Assembly: GCA_902363805.1 (NCBI GenBank)
Contig: CABJBF010000004.1
Coordinates: forward strand, 1-64,000
Origin: Eubacteriaceae bacterium
GTDB lineage: Bacteria; Bacillota; Clostridia; Lachnospirales; Lachnospiraceae
DNA length: 64,000 bases
Direction of reading: 5' to 3'
Below are positions 26,908 to 36,280 of the stretch, in pieces. The first letter of the stretch is position 1; each line of letters begins with the position of its first letter. The notes under the pieces were generated by a model. It made no database searches, was not told the DNA's origin, and saw nothing but the letters and a program-made list of their open reading frames with translations. Both the position numbers and the translations under genes were made by a program.

Positions 26908-28056
26908 TTATATGTTTTCTTTTACGGCTTTGCTTACTACTTCAGAAACTTCAGGATTGAAGGCTTCAGGTAAAATAAAGTTTTCGCTTAACTGGTCATC
27001 AGGAACGAGAGAAGCAATTGCATTAGCAGCAGCTAATTTCATTTCTTCAGTAATCTGCTTTGCACGACCTTCAAGAGCACCCTTGAAAATTCCAGGGAAG
27101 GCAACAACATTGTTAACCTGATTTGGAAAATCAGAACGTCCTGTACCAACGACCCTTGCACCTGCTTCTTTAGCAAGGTCAGGCATAATTTCAGGTGTAG
27201 GATTTGCCATTGCAAATATAATAGCGTCTTTGTTCATTGAAGCAACCATTTCCTTAGTTACGATGTTTGGAGCTGATACACCAATAAATATATCTGCACC
27301 AACCATTGCATCGGCAAGAACACCATTTTTTCCTTCAAGGTTAGTTACCTGAGCCATTTCCTTTTGAGCCCAGTTTAAATCTTTAACATCATTTGATAAT
27401 ATTCCGTATAAACCGCATATTGTAAGATCTTTAAAACCGTATTTTAATAATAATTTTGAAATTGCAATACCGGCAGAACCATCACCGTTTACAACTACCT
27501 TACAATCTTCTTTTTTCTTTCCGACAACTTTTAAAGCGTTGATAATACCGGCAAGAACAACGATTGCTGTTCCATGCTGATCATCATGGAATACAGGAAT
27601 GTCTAATAATTCTTTAAGTTTACTTTCTATTTCAAAACATCTTGGAGCAGAAATGTCTTCAAGATTAATACCACCGAATCCGGGAGCAATTCTAACAACA
27701 GTGTCAATGATTTCCTGTGTATCCTGTGTGTCAAGACAAATTGGAACGGCATTTACATCACCGAATTCTTTAAAAAGAACAGCTTTACCTTCCATAACAG
27801 GCATGGCGGCGTAAGGGCCAATATTTCCTAAACCTAAAACAGCACTTCCGTCTGAAACTACGGCTACTGTATTTGCCTTCATTGTGTATTTATAAACATC
27901 TTCCGGATTTTTAGCAATTTCAACACAAGGTTTAGCAACACCCGGTGTATATGCAATTGATAAATCCTCACGTGTTTTGATTTTACATTTTGCTTCTGTA
28001 CTGATTTTACCTACTAAATCAGCATGGAGCTTTAAAGCTTTTTCATCTGTTGTCAT
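26908..28056 (-). CDS. NAD(P)-dependent malic enzyme, short bacterial form
   Basis: Oxidatively decarboxylates malate to pyruvate with NAD(P) reduction. Conserved blocks are present: LSIAYTPGVAKPC, VSDGSAVLGLGNIGP, PVMEGKAVLFKEFGDV, GGINLEDISAPRCFEIE, PVFHDDQHGTAIV (metal site) and VVVNGDGSAGIAISKLLL (nucleotide-binding loop). 382 residues fits the stand-alone malic domain without the phosphotransacetylase-like tail. The start at 28056 is chosen because GGAGG lies just before it; the upstream in-frame TTG overlaps that site. It is single on the minus strand, and coenzyme preference is not clear. Confidence 0.93.
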   Translation of the reverse strand: MTTDEKALKLHADLVGKISTEAKCKIKTREDLSIAYTPGVAKPCVEIAKNPEDVYKYTMKANTVAVVSDGSAVLGLGNIGPYAAMPVMEGKAVLFKEFGDVNAVPICLDTQDTQEIIDTVVRIAPGFGGINLEDISAPRCFEIESKLKELLDIPVFHDDQHGTAIVVLAGIINALKVVGKKKEDCKVVVNGDGSAGIAISKLLLKYGFKDLTICGLYGILSNDVKDLNWAQKEMAQVTNLEGKNGVLADAMVGADIFIGVSAPNIVTKEMVASMNKDAIIFAMANPTPEIMPDLAKEAGARVVGTGRSDFPNQVNNVVAFPGIFKGALEGRAKQITEEMKLAAANAIASLVPDDQLSENFILPEAFNPEVSEVVSKAVKENI

Positions 28057-28318
28057 AATAACCTCCAAATATAATATAAATAGTAATAAATGTATATTTT
28101 AAACATATACATAAAATCAGGTGTCTGAAGTATAGTAGTAAAAAATACATTTAAACACCTGTTTATAAGCATAACACATTTTTAAAAATTACACTATTAT
28201 TTTTAAAAAAGATGTGTTAATATAAAAACAGAATCTAGACTCAAGTGGGTTTCCCACACATTTCCCGGATTTAATAATAAATATTGAACAGATAGATAGT
28301 GAAAGGACTGGTGCATTT

Positions 28319-29929
28319 ATGAGAGAAAAGTTGCAGTCATTACCAGTGAGCGAATTACGAGCCATTGCAAAGGAAAATGGGATTAAAAGTGTAACAAAGT
28401 TAAGAAAACAGCAGTTAGTAGATATGATTTTGGAAGTGAATGAGCGAAATCAGAAAAAGCAGACTGAAGCTGCCAAAAAAGAAGAAGTTGATAATGAAAA
28501 TAAAGAAAATAAAGAAAATATACAGGTAGCAGAAGTAAGTACTGAAGAAAAAGAAGATAAGCCTGAAAAGGAAGTAAAGAAAAAAAAGTCAGAAAATAAA
28601 GAAAAAAATTCAGAAAGTAATAAAGAGTTAAAGATAGAGAAAAAGAATTCACATAAATTGGAAGGAAAGACTGAACATAGAATAATAAAAACACATTCTA
28701 AAAATGAAAATAAACCGGTACAGAAGGTGCAAAAAACTGAGAAGAGAGATCCTCAGCCAACAGATGAAGGAGATTTTAAATCAGGAATACTTGAGGTTAT
28801 GCCGGATGGATTTGGATTTATCAGATGTGATAACTATATGCCTGGAGATGATGATGTTTATGTGGCACCATCACAGATTAAAAGATTTAATTTGAAAACA
28901 GGAGATATATTAGAAGGAAAAGTAAGAGCAAAGAGAGAATCAGAAAAGTTTGGAGCTCTTTATTATTTAGATAAAGTAAATGATGAATCATTAGAAAAAG
29001 TTATTTCCAGACCAAATTTTGAAGATTTAACTCCTATATTCCCTAATAACAGACTTCATTTGGAAACACCATCTGAAAATATGGCAATGAGAATAGTTGA
29101 TATTATCAGCCCAATTGGAAAGGGACAAAGAGGAATGATTGTGTCTCCACCAAAAGCAGGTAAGACAACCCTTTTAAAACAGGTAGCAAAATCAATTCAG
29201 ACTAATAATCCTGAAATGAAAATGATTATTTTATTAATAGATGAAAGACCTGAAGAAGTTACAGATATAAAAGAAGCAATTGAAGGGGAGAATGTAGAGG
29301 TAATTTATTCTACATTTGATGAATTACCTGAGCATCATAAACGTGTTTCGGAAATGGTAATCGAAAGAGCAAAAAGATTAGTTGAACATGGAAATGATGT
29401 AATAATTTTATTGGATAGTATTACAAGACTTGCAAGAGCATACAACATGACTGTACCGCCAAGTGGAAGAACTTTATCAGGTGGTTTGGATCCGGCAGCA
29501 CTTCATATGCCAAAGAGATTCTTTGGTGCAGCAAGAAATATGAGAGAAGGTGGAAGCCTGACAATTCTAGCTACAGCATTAGTAGATACAGGAAGTAAGA
29601 TGGATGATGTTGTATATGAAGAATTTAAGGGAACAGGTAATATGGAATTGGTTCTTGATAGAAAATTATCTGAGAAGAGAGTATTCCCGGCTATTGATAT
29701 AATTAAGTCAGGTACAAGAAGAGAAGATTTATTATTAGATAGTGAAGAATTAGGAGCATCTTATGTAATAAGAAAAGAAATTAATGGAATGAAGAAAGAA
29801 GACGCGGCAGAAAGAATAATTAATTTATTCTATAGAACAAAAAATAATAAAGAATTTATTTCAAAAATTTCAAAAATAAAAAATAATGATGGACCAACAA
29901 ATTCAACAGGTGCTCACAGATTCACGTAA
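28319..29929 (+). CDS. rho: Transcription termination factor Rho
   Basis: Hexameric RNA helicase that ends transcription. The N-terminal helical domain ([18 protein letters not shown]) is followed by a Lys/Glu-rich insertion (about 40-150) common in Gram-positive Rho, then the cold-shock-like RNA-binding domain ([18 protein letters not shown]), then the ATPase with [10 protein letters not shown] near 276-285, [12 protein letters not shown] and [12 protein letters not shown]. 536 residues. A small GTGGG/CCCAC hairpin (28245-28257) lies in the leader, 60 bp before the ATG. First gene of the rho-rpmE-yqhQ-prmC-prfA region. Confidence 0.97.
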   Translation: MREKLQSLPVSELRAIAKENGIKSVTKLRKQQLVDMILEVNERNQKKQTEAAKKEEVDNENKENKENIQVAEVSTEEKEDKPEKEVKKKKSENKEKNSESNKELKIEKKNSHKLEGKTEHRIIKTHSKNENKPVQKVQKTEKRDPQPTDEGDFKSGILEVMPDGFGFIRCDNYMPGDDDVYVAPSQIKRFNLKTGDILEGKVRAKRESEKFGALYYLDKVNDESLEKVISRPNFEDLTPIFPNNRLHLETPSENMAMRIVDIISPIGKGQRGMIVSPPKAGKTTLLKQVAKSIQTNNPEMKMIILLIDERPEEVTDIKEAIEGENVEVIYSTFDELPEHHKRVSEMVIERAKRLVEHGNDVIILLDSITRLARAYNMTVPPSGRTLSGGLDPAALHMPKRFFGAARNMREGGSLTILATALVDTGSKMDDVVYEEFKGTGNMELVLDRKLSEKRVFPAIDIIKSGTRREDLLLDSEELGASYVIRKEINGMKKEDAAERIINLFYRTKNNKEFISKISKIKNNDGPTNSTGAHRFT

Positions 29930-29976
29930 TTTTTGTCGAATCATTATAAAATAAAGTGACATTTAATAAAAAAAGG

Positions 29977-30005
29977 TTGCTAATAGTAAAAGCATATGCT
30001 ATAAT
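29977..30005 (+). promoter_or_regulatory. Sigma-A promoter for rpmE
   Basis: TTGCTA, 17 nt, TATAAT. It lies about 80 bp before the rpmE start and allows expression independent of rho. Confidence 0.75.
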
Positions 30006-30085
30006 GACTAGGCTATTGAGTTAAGACGGATTGGCGTTGCCAATAAGCATAAAATTTAATTTAAGGAAATGAAGAGGTGAATGTA

Positions 30086-30286
30086 ATGAGAGAAGGAATC
30101 CATCCAGATTACCAGCAGGCAACCGTTACATGTAACTGTGGTAACACATTCGTAACAGGTTCAACTAAGTCAGATATTCATGTTGAAATTTGTTCAGCAT
30201 GTCATCCATTCTACACAGGACAGCAGAAAGCAGTTTCAGCTCGTGGTAGAATTGATAAGTTTAATAAGAAATATGGTATTCAGTAA
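30086..30286 (+). CDS. rpmE: 50S ribosomal protein L31, zinc-binding type
   Basis: 66 residues beginning [11 protein letters not shown], the usual L31 start. The zinc ligands are present (CNCG and [10 protein letters not shown]), so this is the Cys-containing form rather than the zinc-independent paralog. Start 30086 follows AGAGGTG at correct spacing; an upstream in-frame GTG at 30077 lies inside that ribosome site. Confidence 0.96.
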   Translation: MREGIHPDYQQATVTCNCGNTFVTGSTKSDIHVEICSACHPFYTGQQKAVSARGRIDKFNKKYGIQ

Positions 30287-30300
30287 GTATTAAGGATAAC

Positions 30301-30332
30301 AGGTTGGGAATTTTTGTTCTCAACCTATTTTC
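30301..30332 (+). terminator. Terminator after rpmE
   Basis: AGGTTGGGAA pairs with TTCTCAACCT with one mismatch, followed by ATTTTCTT. Moderate strength. Confidence 0.75.
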
Positions 30333-30428
30333 TTATGTAAAGATATGCAGGTTAGAAGCATAATCTGATTATGAAAATAGGGATATTTAATATTTTTATT
30401 TGTGCGATTATAATGAATGAGGACATTT

Positions 30429-31427
30429 ATGAAAAATAAAAATAAATTAGGTTCTTCCGGAATAGGAGGACAGGCAGTTATAGAAGGAATTATGATGAGA
30501 AATAAGGACTGGTATTCTGTAGCTGTAAGAAAAAGTGATAATACAATTGAGGTAGAAAAGAAGCAATATAAAAGTGCTTCACAGAAAAACAAAATTTTGG
30601 GAGCTCCTTTTATCAGAGGAGTATTTAGTTTTATTGATTCCCTAGTGCTTGGAATAAAATCTCTTACATATTCAGCATCTTTTTTTGAAGATGATGATGA
30701 AACAGAAGAAGAGCCTGGCAAATTAGAATTGTGGCTTATTAATAAATTTGGTGAGAAAGCTGAGAATGTAATAATGGGATGTGTAGTAGCAGTTTCTATT
30801 ATATTTTCAGTATTAATATTTATGATGTTACCGTTATTTATAGCGGATATGTTTGAAAGATTTGTTCCGGGAATAGGAAACAGACAGGTTCCAGTAATAG
30901 AAGGAATAGCCAAGATGGTTATTTTTATCGGATATATGCTGTTAATATCATTAATGAAAGACATAAGAAGGACATTTATGTATCATGGAGCAGAGCATAA
31001 ATGTATTAACTGTATTGAAAATGGAAAAATATTAACTGTAGAAAATGTAAGAGAAAGTTCGAGATTTCACAAAAGATGTGGAACAAGCTTTATGTTGATA
31101 GTTTTGATAATTAGTATTTTGTTCTTTATCTTCATTCGCTCGGATGTAGTTTGGATTAAATATACAATAAGATTAATTTTAATACCTGTAATTGCAGGTG
31201 TTTCATATGAGATTATCCGATTAGCAGGTAGTAGCGATAATTTTATTGTTAATTTAATAAGTAAACCCGGAATATGGATGCAGAAAATAACAACTAAAGA
31301 ACCAACTGATGATATGATTGAAGTCGCAATTAAGGCAGTTGAGGAAGTCTTTGACTGGAAAGATTATTTGAAAAGCAATGGAATAGAAGTTTTGGATGAA
31401 ATTTCAGGAGAAGAAGATGTCAACTGA
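30429..31427 (+). CDS. yqhQ: YqhQ-like DUF1385 membrane protein
   Basis: About 332 residues. Family blocks are clear: GIGGQAVIEGIMMRN at the start, APFIRGVFSFIDSLVLGIKSL, YHGAEHKCINC (conserved His/Cys cluster) and RCGTSFML. Four or so membrane helices lie between about residues 115 and 265. The biochemical role is unknown; in Firmicutes it is regularly found between rpmE and prmC/prfA. Start 30429 is preferred to 30417 because GAGGAC precedes it properly. It overlaps prmC by 11 bp. Confidence 0.87.
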   Translation: MKNKNKLGSSGIGGQAVIEGIMMRNKDWYSVAVRKSDNTIEVEKKQYKSASQKNKILGAPFIRGVFSFIDSLVLGIKSLTYSASFFEDDDETEEEPGKLELWLINKFGEKAENVIMGCVVAVSIIFSVLIFMMLPLFIADMFERFVPGIGNRQVPVIEGIAKMVIFIGYMLLISLMKDIRRTFMYHGAEHKCINCIENGKILTVENVRESSRFHKRCGTSFMLIVLIISILFFIFIRSDVVWIKYTIRLILIPVIAGVSYEIIRLAGSSDNFIVNLISKPGIWMQKITTKEPTDDMIEVAIKAVEEVFDWKDYLKSNGIEVLDEISGEEDVN

Positions 31428-32286
31428 ATTTGAATTAAAAGATTTGATAAAAGATGGAATAGAAAAATTGCAGAAAGCATCTGATTTGGATGCAACTGTT
31501 GATGCGTGGCTTTTAGCAGAAGAAGTTTTAGGGATTACAAGAGTACAGTATTTTATCAATCCTCAAAGATTAGTTAATAAAGAGGATGCAGATAAGTTTT
31601 TTAAATTTATAGATATGCGTTGTAATAAGATTCCTTTACAGCACATAACCGGTAAGCAGGAATTTATGGGATTATCATTTAATGTGAATGAAGATGTATT
31701 GATTCCAAGACAGGATACGGAACTTTTAGTTGAAATGGTTTTAAATTATTTAAAACAAAAGATTCAAGGCAAGAAAGTTAAAGTATTAGATATGTGTACC
31801 GGCTCAGGATGCATAGCGATTTCAATAAAAAAACTTGCAGAAAATGTAGATGTGACAGCAGTAGATTTGTCCCCAAAAGCATTAAAAGTTGCAATTGATA
31901 ATGCAAAGCAGTTAGATGCAAAAGTTACATTTATTGAATCAGATTTATTTGAAAATGTATCAGGTAAATATGATATAATTGTATCTAATCCGCCGTACAT
32001 AAGCAAAAGTGATATTGAAACGCTTATGGAAGAAGTAAAAAATCATGAACCGATGATGGCTTTAGATGGTGATGAAGACGGATTGAAATTTTATAAAAAA
32101 ATATCGGAAAAGTTAAATGAATATTTATCAGATGATGGGATGATTTTTTATGAGATTGGTTATGATCAGGGAAAAACAGTTCCCGATATTTTGAAGCAGT
32201 ATAATTTTAAAGATATTAATGTATATAAAGATTTGTCAGAAAATGACAGAGTTGTGATTGCGAGAAAAGGAGAAGAGAATGTTTGA
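31417..32286 (+). CDS. prmC: PrmC, release-factor glutamine methyltransferase
   Basis: Methylates the Gln of the GGQ motif in release factors using SAM, which speeds peptide release. An N-terminal helical domain binds the factor (about 1-85). The methyltransferase has [15 protein letters not shown] and the catalytic NPPYISKSD near 191-199. Start 31417 follows CAGGAG; the longer frame from 31396 is an overlap artefact. It overlaps yqhQ by 11 bp and prfA by 8 bp, so enzyme and substrate are co-translated. Confidence 0.96.
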   Translation: MSTEFELKDLIKDGIEKLQKASDLDATVDAWLLAEEVLGITRVQYFINPQRLVNKEDADKFFKFIDMRCNKIPLQHITGKQEFMGLSFNVNEDVLIPRQDTELLVEMVLNYLKQKIQGKKVKVLDMCTGSGCIAISIKKLAENVDVTAVDLSPKALKVAIDNAKQLDAKVTFIESDLFENVSGKYDIIVSNPPYISKSDIETLMEEVKNHEPMMALDGDEDGLKFYKKISEKLNEYLSDDGMIFYEIGYDQGKTVPDILKQYNFKDINVYKDLSENDRVVIARKGEENV

Positions 32287-33355
32287 TAAATTAGACGGTA
32301 TATTGGAAAGATTTGATGAAATATTAGAAATGTTAAACGATCCAAGCGTGGCAAATGACCAGAATAATTTTAGAAAATTAATGAAAGAGCAAAGTGACTT
32401 AGCACCAATTGTTGAAGCGTATAAGACATATAAACAAGCTAAGCAGGATGTTGAAGACAGTCTTTTAATTCTTGAAGAAGAAAATGACGAAGATATGCGT
32501 GAATTAGCTAAAGAAGAATTAAATGAAGCTAAAGCAAAAGTTGAAGAAATGGAACAGCAGTTAAAGATTTTACTTTTACCAAAGGATGAGAATGATGATA
32601 AAAACGTTGTTGTAGAAATCCGTGGCGGTGCAGGTGGAGATGAAGCTGCGTTATTTGCTGCTGAACTTTACAGAATGTATTGTATGTATGCAGAAAAGAA
32701 TCGTTGGAAAACAGAAATGATTTCTTTAAACGAAAATGGTTTAGGTGGATTTAAAGAAGTTGTATTTATGATTAACGGTCAGGGTGCATATTCTAAGTTG
32801 AAATATGAAAGTGGAGTACATCGTGTACAGAGAATTCCGGTAACTGAATCAGGTGGAAGAATTCATACATCAACAGCAACTGTTGCAATTATGCCTGAAG
32901 CAGAAGAAGTAGATGTAGAAATCGATATGAATGATTGTAAATTTGATGTGTTTAGAGCATCAGGAAACGGTGGTCAGTGTGTAAATACAACTGACTCAGC
33001 TGTACGACTTACACATATTCCAACAGGAATTGTTATTTCATGTCAGGATGAAAAATCACAGTTAAAAAATAAGGATAAAGCACTTAAGGTATTAAGAGCA
33101 AGATTATACGAACTTGAACTTCAAAAGAAGCAGGATGCTGAATCAGCAGCAAGAAGAAGTCAGGTAGGAACCGGTGACCGTTCAGAAAAGATAAGAACTT
33201 ACAATTTCCCACAGGGAAGAGTAACAGATCATAGAATTAAGTTTACATCACATAGATTAGATGAAATAATGAATGGAAATCTTGATGAAATAATCGATAA
33301 CTGTATAGCAGCAGACCAGGCAGCAAAGCTTAGCAATATGGAAAATGAAGGATAA
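32279..33355 (+). CDS. prfA: Peptide chain release factor 1
   Basis: Recognises UAA and UAG. The tripeptide anticodon PVT (about 187-189, in RIPVTES) is the RF1 P-x-T type, not the SPF of RF2. [20 protein letters not shown] with GGQ near 230-232 is the PrmC target and peptidyl-hydrolysis site. 358 residues, normal. Start 32279 follows AAGGAGA; an upstream TTG in frame is not supported. Confidence 0.97.
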   Translation: MFDKLDGILERFDEILEMLNDPSVANDQNNFRKLMKEQSDLAPIVEAYKTYKQAKQDVEDSLLILEEENDEDMRELAKEELNEAKAKVEEMEQQLKILLLPKDENDDKNVVVEIRGGAGGDEAALFAAELYRMYCMYAEKNRWKTEMISLNENGLGGFKEVVFMINGQGAYSKLKYESGVHRVQRIPVTESGGRIHTSTATVAIMPEAEEVDVEIDMNDCKFDVFRASGNGGQCVNTTDSAVRLTHIPTGIVISCQDEKSQLKNKDKALKVLRARLYELELQKKQDAESAARRSQVGTGDRSEKIRTYNFPQGRVTDHRIKFTSHRLDEIMNGNLDEIIDNCIAADQAAKLSNMENEG

Positions 33356-33362
33356 ATTTTTT

Positions 33363-33390
33363 ATGAGCCATCGAAAGATGGCTCATATTT
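33363..33390 (+). terminator. Hairpin after prfA
   Basis: Perfect 10-bp stem ATGAGCCATC/GATGGCTCAT with a GAAA tetraloop. The tail is only AT-rich, so termination is probably partial. Confidence 0.7.
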
Positions 33391-33414
33391 ATATAAAAAA
33401 GTGAGGGTAGAATT

Positions 33415-33876
33415 ATGCAGATGACAACTCTTTGTTATATAGAAAATGATGGAAAATATTTGATGCTTCATCGTGTGAAAAAGAAAGAAGATATTAATAA
33501 AAACAAGTGGATAGGAGTAGGTGGACATGCTAACGAATGGGAATCACCGGAAGAATGTCTTGTAAGAGAGGTAAAAGAGGAAACAGGATTAACACTTACT
33601 TCTTACAAATTTAGAGGAATCATAACATTTATCAGTAACGAATGTGAATCAGAAACTATGTGCCTATTTACTGCGGATAAGTTTACAGGAAATATAATTG
33701 AATGCGATGAGGGAGAACTTAAATGGGTAGATAAAAAAGAAGTACCTAATTTGCCAACATGGGAAGGGGATGCAGTATTCTTGAAATTGTTATTAGAAGA
33801 TGAAAAAAGATTCTTTTCATTAAAATTAGTATATGAAGGGGATAAATTAAAAGAAAAAAATATAGTGTTTTATTAA
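33415..33876 (+). CDS. Nudix hydrolase, MutT/8-oxo-dGTPase-like
   Basis: 153 residues with a complete Nudix box: GHANEWESPEECLVREVKEETGL read as G-x5-E-x7-REV-x-EE-x-GL (about 40-62). The sequence KWIGVGGH before the box resembles Gram-positive 8-oxo-dGTP diphosphatases, so cleaning of oxidised nucleotides is the likely role. It follows prfA by 60 bp with a ribosome site GTGAGGG. Substrate is inferred. Confidence 0.85.
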   Translation: MQMTTLCYIENDGKYLMLHRVKKKEDINKNKWIGVGGHANEWESPEECLVREVKEETGLTLTSYKFRGIITFISNECESETMCLFTADKFTGNIIECDEGELKWVDKKEVPNLPTWEGDAVFLKLLLEDEKRFFSLKLVYEGDKLKEKNIVFY

Positions 33877-33959
33877 ATGATGTAGATATAGAGATATAAA
33901 GCACAGAGATATATGGTTTAGTTTCAGGATTTGAAAAAAGCATCTAAAGTAGCCGGGAT

Positions 33960-34097
33960 ATGATAGGTTTACCGACTATAATAGCTCAGGCATTAATGTC
34001 GTTTATGACATATGGACTAAATATAATACTTGTGAAAATAAGCGAGTCTGCAGTTACAGCTTATGGATTATATTATAAAATACAAAATCTTAAATAA
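33960..34097 (+). pseudogene. Relic of a MATE-family multidrug/Na+ antiporter
   Basis: A 45-residue open stretch reads [24 protein letters not shown], then [20 protein letters not shown]. This matches the start of the C-terminal half of Clostridial MATE transporters. Stops lie directly before and after, and no other MATE segments are readable in the 434-bp gap between the Nudix and GNAT genes. A full transporter is about 450 residues, so this is a deep relic. The rest of the gap holds one small hairpin and the GNAT ribosome site. Confidence 0.75.
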
Positions 34098-34218
34098 CAA
34101 ATATGTAGCATTATAGGTGCATGTTGTTGTATTATATAGAGTATGTAGGTAAAAATGTTTACAACAAATAACCACTGACCAATGGTACTGGCAATATATA
34201 TATATAAGAAGAGAAAAC

Positions 34219-34239
34219 AAAATGAACGAAGTTCATTTT
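34219..34239. promoter_or_regulatory. Small perfect hairpin upstream of the GNAT gene
   Basis: AAAATGAAC/GTTCATTTT around GAA. No T run follows on the + strand. It could be an operator or an mRNA leader element; the role is unknown. Confidence 0.4.
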
Positions 34240-34310
34240 CTATAAATGTTTCTGACGAATAGCCGCCAACCAAATGGAGGGGAAATGCATATAATAGTAG
34301 GAGAATTACA

Positions 34311-34787
34311 ATGGACATTACAGTAAGAAGAGCAGAAGCAAAGGATATTGATAAAGTAAGTAAATTGTTAAGTGAGGTATTAGAGATACATGCGAAGTTA
34401 AGATCTGACATTTTTATTTCAGGTACAACAAAATATACAAAAGAAGAACTTACAAATATATTCCAAAATGATGACACGCCGGTATTTGTAGCTATAGATA
34501 ATGATGAAGTTGTAGGTTATGCATTTTGTGTAATAAAAAAACAACCTTTTAGTACAAATATGGTTGATTTTGAAACTTTATATATAGATGATTTGTGTGT
34601 GGATGAAGAGTGCAGAGGCAAGCATGTAGGGACTATTCTTTATAAGCATGTTCTTGATTATGCAAAGGAAATAGGATGTTATGACGTTACTTTAAATGTG
34701 TGGGAAGGAAATGACAATGCCCGTGCATTTTATGAAAAGATGGGAATGTTTGTAAAGGAAACACAGATGGAAGTGATTCTTAAATAA
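34311..34787 (+). CDS. GNAT family N-acetyltransferase
   Basis: 158 residues with the GNAT fold: IDDLCVDEECRGKHVGTILYKHVLDYAKEIGC (about 91-122) includes the acetyl-CoA pyrophosphate loop (R-G-K-H-V-G), and LNVWEGNDNARAFYEKMGM is motif B. Likely acetylates a small molecule or a protein N-terminus; the substrate is unknown. Ribosome site GTAGGAG. Single gene. Confidence 0.9.
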   Translation: MDITVRRAEAKDIDKVSKLLSEVLEIHAKLRSDIFISGTTKYTKEELTNIFQNDDTPVFVAIDNDEVVGYAFCVIKKQPFSTNMVDFETLYIDDLCVDEECRGKHVGTILYKHVLDYAKEIGCYDVTLNVWEGNDNARAFYEKMGMFVKETQMEVILK

Positions 34788-34886
34788 GGATAACTTTATA
34801 AAAGTCTTAAGGATTGTTAGACGTTACAGACGATTATAATCTTGAATTATAAAGATAAATTCAGAGGGTACGAAGGAGAAAGTAAT

Positions 34887-36185
34887 ATGGACAACCTGTC
34901 AGTATATGAACTTATGTGGCTGTTTTTAAGTTATTCATTTTTAGGATGGATTCTAGAAACAGTATTTGCAACAATAAAGGAAAGAAAAGTAGTTAACAGA
35001 GGTCTTATAAATGGACCATTTTGTATTATATATGGTATCAGTGCAGTTTTAATATCAACAACATTACACGAACTTACAGGAATTTGGTTGATTTTATTTG
35101 CTGCTATATATGCATCTGTTGTTGAATGGTTTGGTGGACATTTAGTTGAAAAAATATACCACGAAAAATGGTGGGATTATTCAGATATTAAATGGAATTT
35201 TGAAGGATATGTATGTGTCCCGATGACAGCAGTATGGGGCGTGTTGGGATACATAGTTGTTAAGTTTGGAGATAGTCTGTTACTTGATTTATATCACTTA
35301 TTCCCAACAGTTATAATGCATATTATTTTGTGGATTATAACCGGATGCCTTATTGCGGATATAGTTTTTTCTTCAATTATTATTAAATGTGAAGGAAAAG
35401 GCGTAGATAAAATAATTGAGGCTAATAATAAATTCACTCAGATTAGTTTAAATCTTGAGAAATGGATTGTTAAAAGGGTAAATTTACGTATAGATAAAGC
35501 TTATCCAAAATCTTCTAAAGTAGAGAAAAAAGAAAAGGATAAGAGCGTATTTGCAAGGGGTTGTGATTTTTATAAAATAGCATTACTGTTTTTTATCGGC
35601 TCATTTCTTGGAGATGTAACAGAAACGATATTCTGCAGAGCAACGGCAGGAGTATGGATGAGAAGAAGCAGTGTAATATGGGGTCAGTTCAGTATAGTGT
35701 GGGGCTTGGCAATTGCAATCGTAACGGCTATGCTCTATAAATATAGAGAAAAAAGTGATAGTTTCTTATTTATAATGGGAACGTGTTTAGGGGGAGCATA
35801 CGAATATTTGTGTAGTGTATTTACCGAAATTGTATTTGGAAAGATATTTTGGGATTACAGCAAAATACCATTTAACTTAGGAGGAAGAATAAATCTTTTA
35901 TATTGCTTCTTCTGGGGAATGGCAGCAGTTGTATGGTTTAAAATATGTTACCCTAAATTATCAGCAATAATTGAAAAAATTCCTGTAAAGCCGGGAAAAA
36001 TATGTACATGGGTATTGATTATATTTATGAGTGTTGATGTCGTTGCGACATGTATGGTGCTTCATAGATATGACCAGAGAGAAAATGGAATAGTGGCAAC
36101 AAAGCAGTGGCAGATATGGGTTGATGATAATTACAATGATGCCAGAATGGAAAAAATATATCCAAATGCAAAAAATGCCAATTAA
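34887..36185 (+). CDS. Membrane protein with two ABC-transporter type IV (CmpB, PF06541-like) domains
   Basis: 432 residues from the ATG at 34887, which follows AAGGAGAAAG; an upstream TTG at 34842 lacks a ribosome site. The N-terminal half (LSYSFLGWILETVFATIKERKVVNRGLINGPFCIIYG, then WDYSDIKWNFEGYVCV) is a CmpB-like unit. The second half (FFIGSFLGDVTETIF, then WGQFSIVWG and WDYSKIPFNLGGRINL) repeats the same pattern. About ten membrane helices. No ATPase partner is nearby, so the transporter label is weak. Confidence 0.75.
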   Translation: MDNLSVYELMWLFLSYSFLGWILETVFATIKERKVVNRGLINGPFCIIYGISAVLISTTLHELTGIWLILFAAIYASVVEWFGGHLVEKIYHEKWWDYSDIKWNFEGYVCVPMTAVWGVLGYIVVKFGDSLLLDLYHLFPTVIMHIILWIITGCLIADIVFSSIIIKCEGKGVDKIIEANNKFTQISLNLEKWIVKRVNLRIDKAYPKSSKVEKKEKDKSVFARGCDFYKIALLFFIGSFLGDVTETIFCRATAGVWMRRSSVIWGQFSIVWGLAIAIVTAMLYKYREKSDSFLFIMGTCLGGAYEYLCSVFTEIVFGKIFWDYSKIPFNLGGRINLLYCFFWGMAAVVWFKICYPKLSAIIEKIPVKPGKICTWVLIIFMSVDVVATCMVLHRYDQRENGIVATKQWQIWVDDNYNDARMEKIYPNAKNAN

Positions 36186-36197
36186 TTATTTGAAAAA

Positions 36198-36213
36198 TGT
36201 TGTTAAAACAACA
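36198..36213. promoter_or_regulatory. Palindromic operator upstream of hcp (predicted Crp/Fnr-type site)
   Basis: TGTTGTTAAAACAACA: 7-bp inverted repeats with a 2-bp centre. It is identical to the palindrome between the ferredoxin and Crp/Fnr genes at 63753-63768. Its centre is about 24 bp before the hcp -10 hexamer, so it overlaps the -35 position. Confidence 0.8.
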
Positions 36214-36229
36214 GAAATGTTATTTGAAT

Positions 36230-36235
36230 TATAAT
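36230..36235 (+). promoter_or_regulatory. -10 element of the hcp promoter
   Basis: TATAAT, 45 bp before the ATG. The -35 position has no consensus and is covered by the palindromic operator, as expected for a regulator-dependent promoter. Confidence 0.7.
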
Positions 36236-36280
36236 ACTATCTGCATGTGATAATTTTACATCAGAAAGGAATTTTAATAG

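Noticed and set aside
30320-30964. 214-codon minus-strand frame opposite yqhQ
   Set aside because: Antisense of a conserved gene with correct start and operon context; no independent coding signal.
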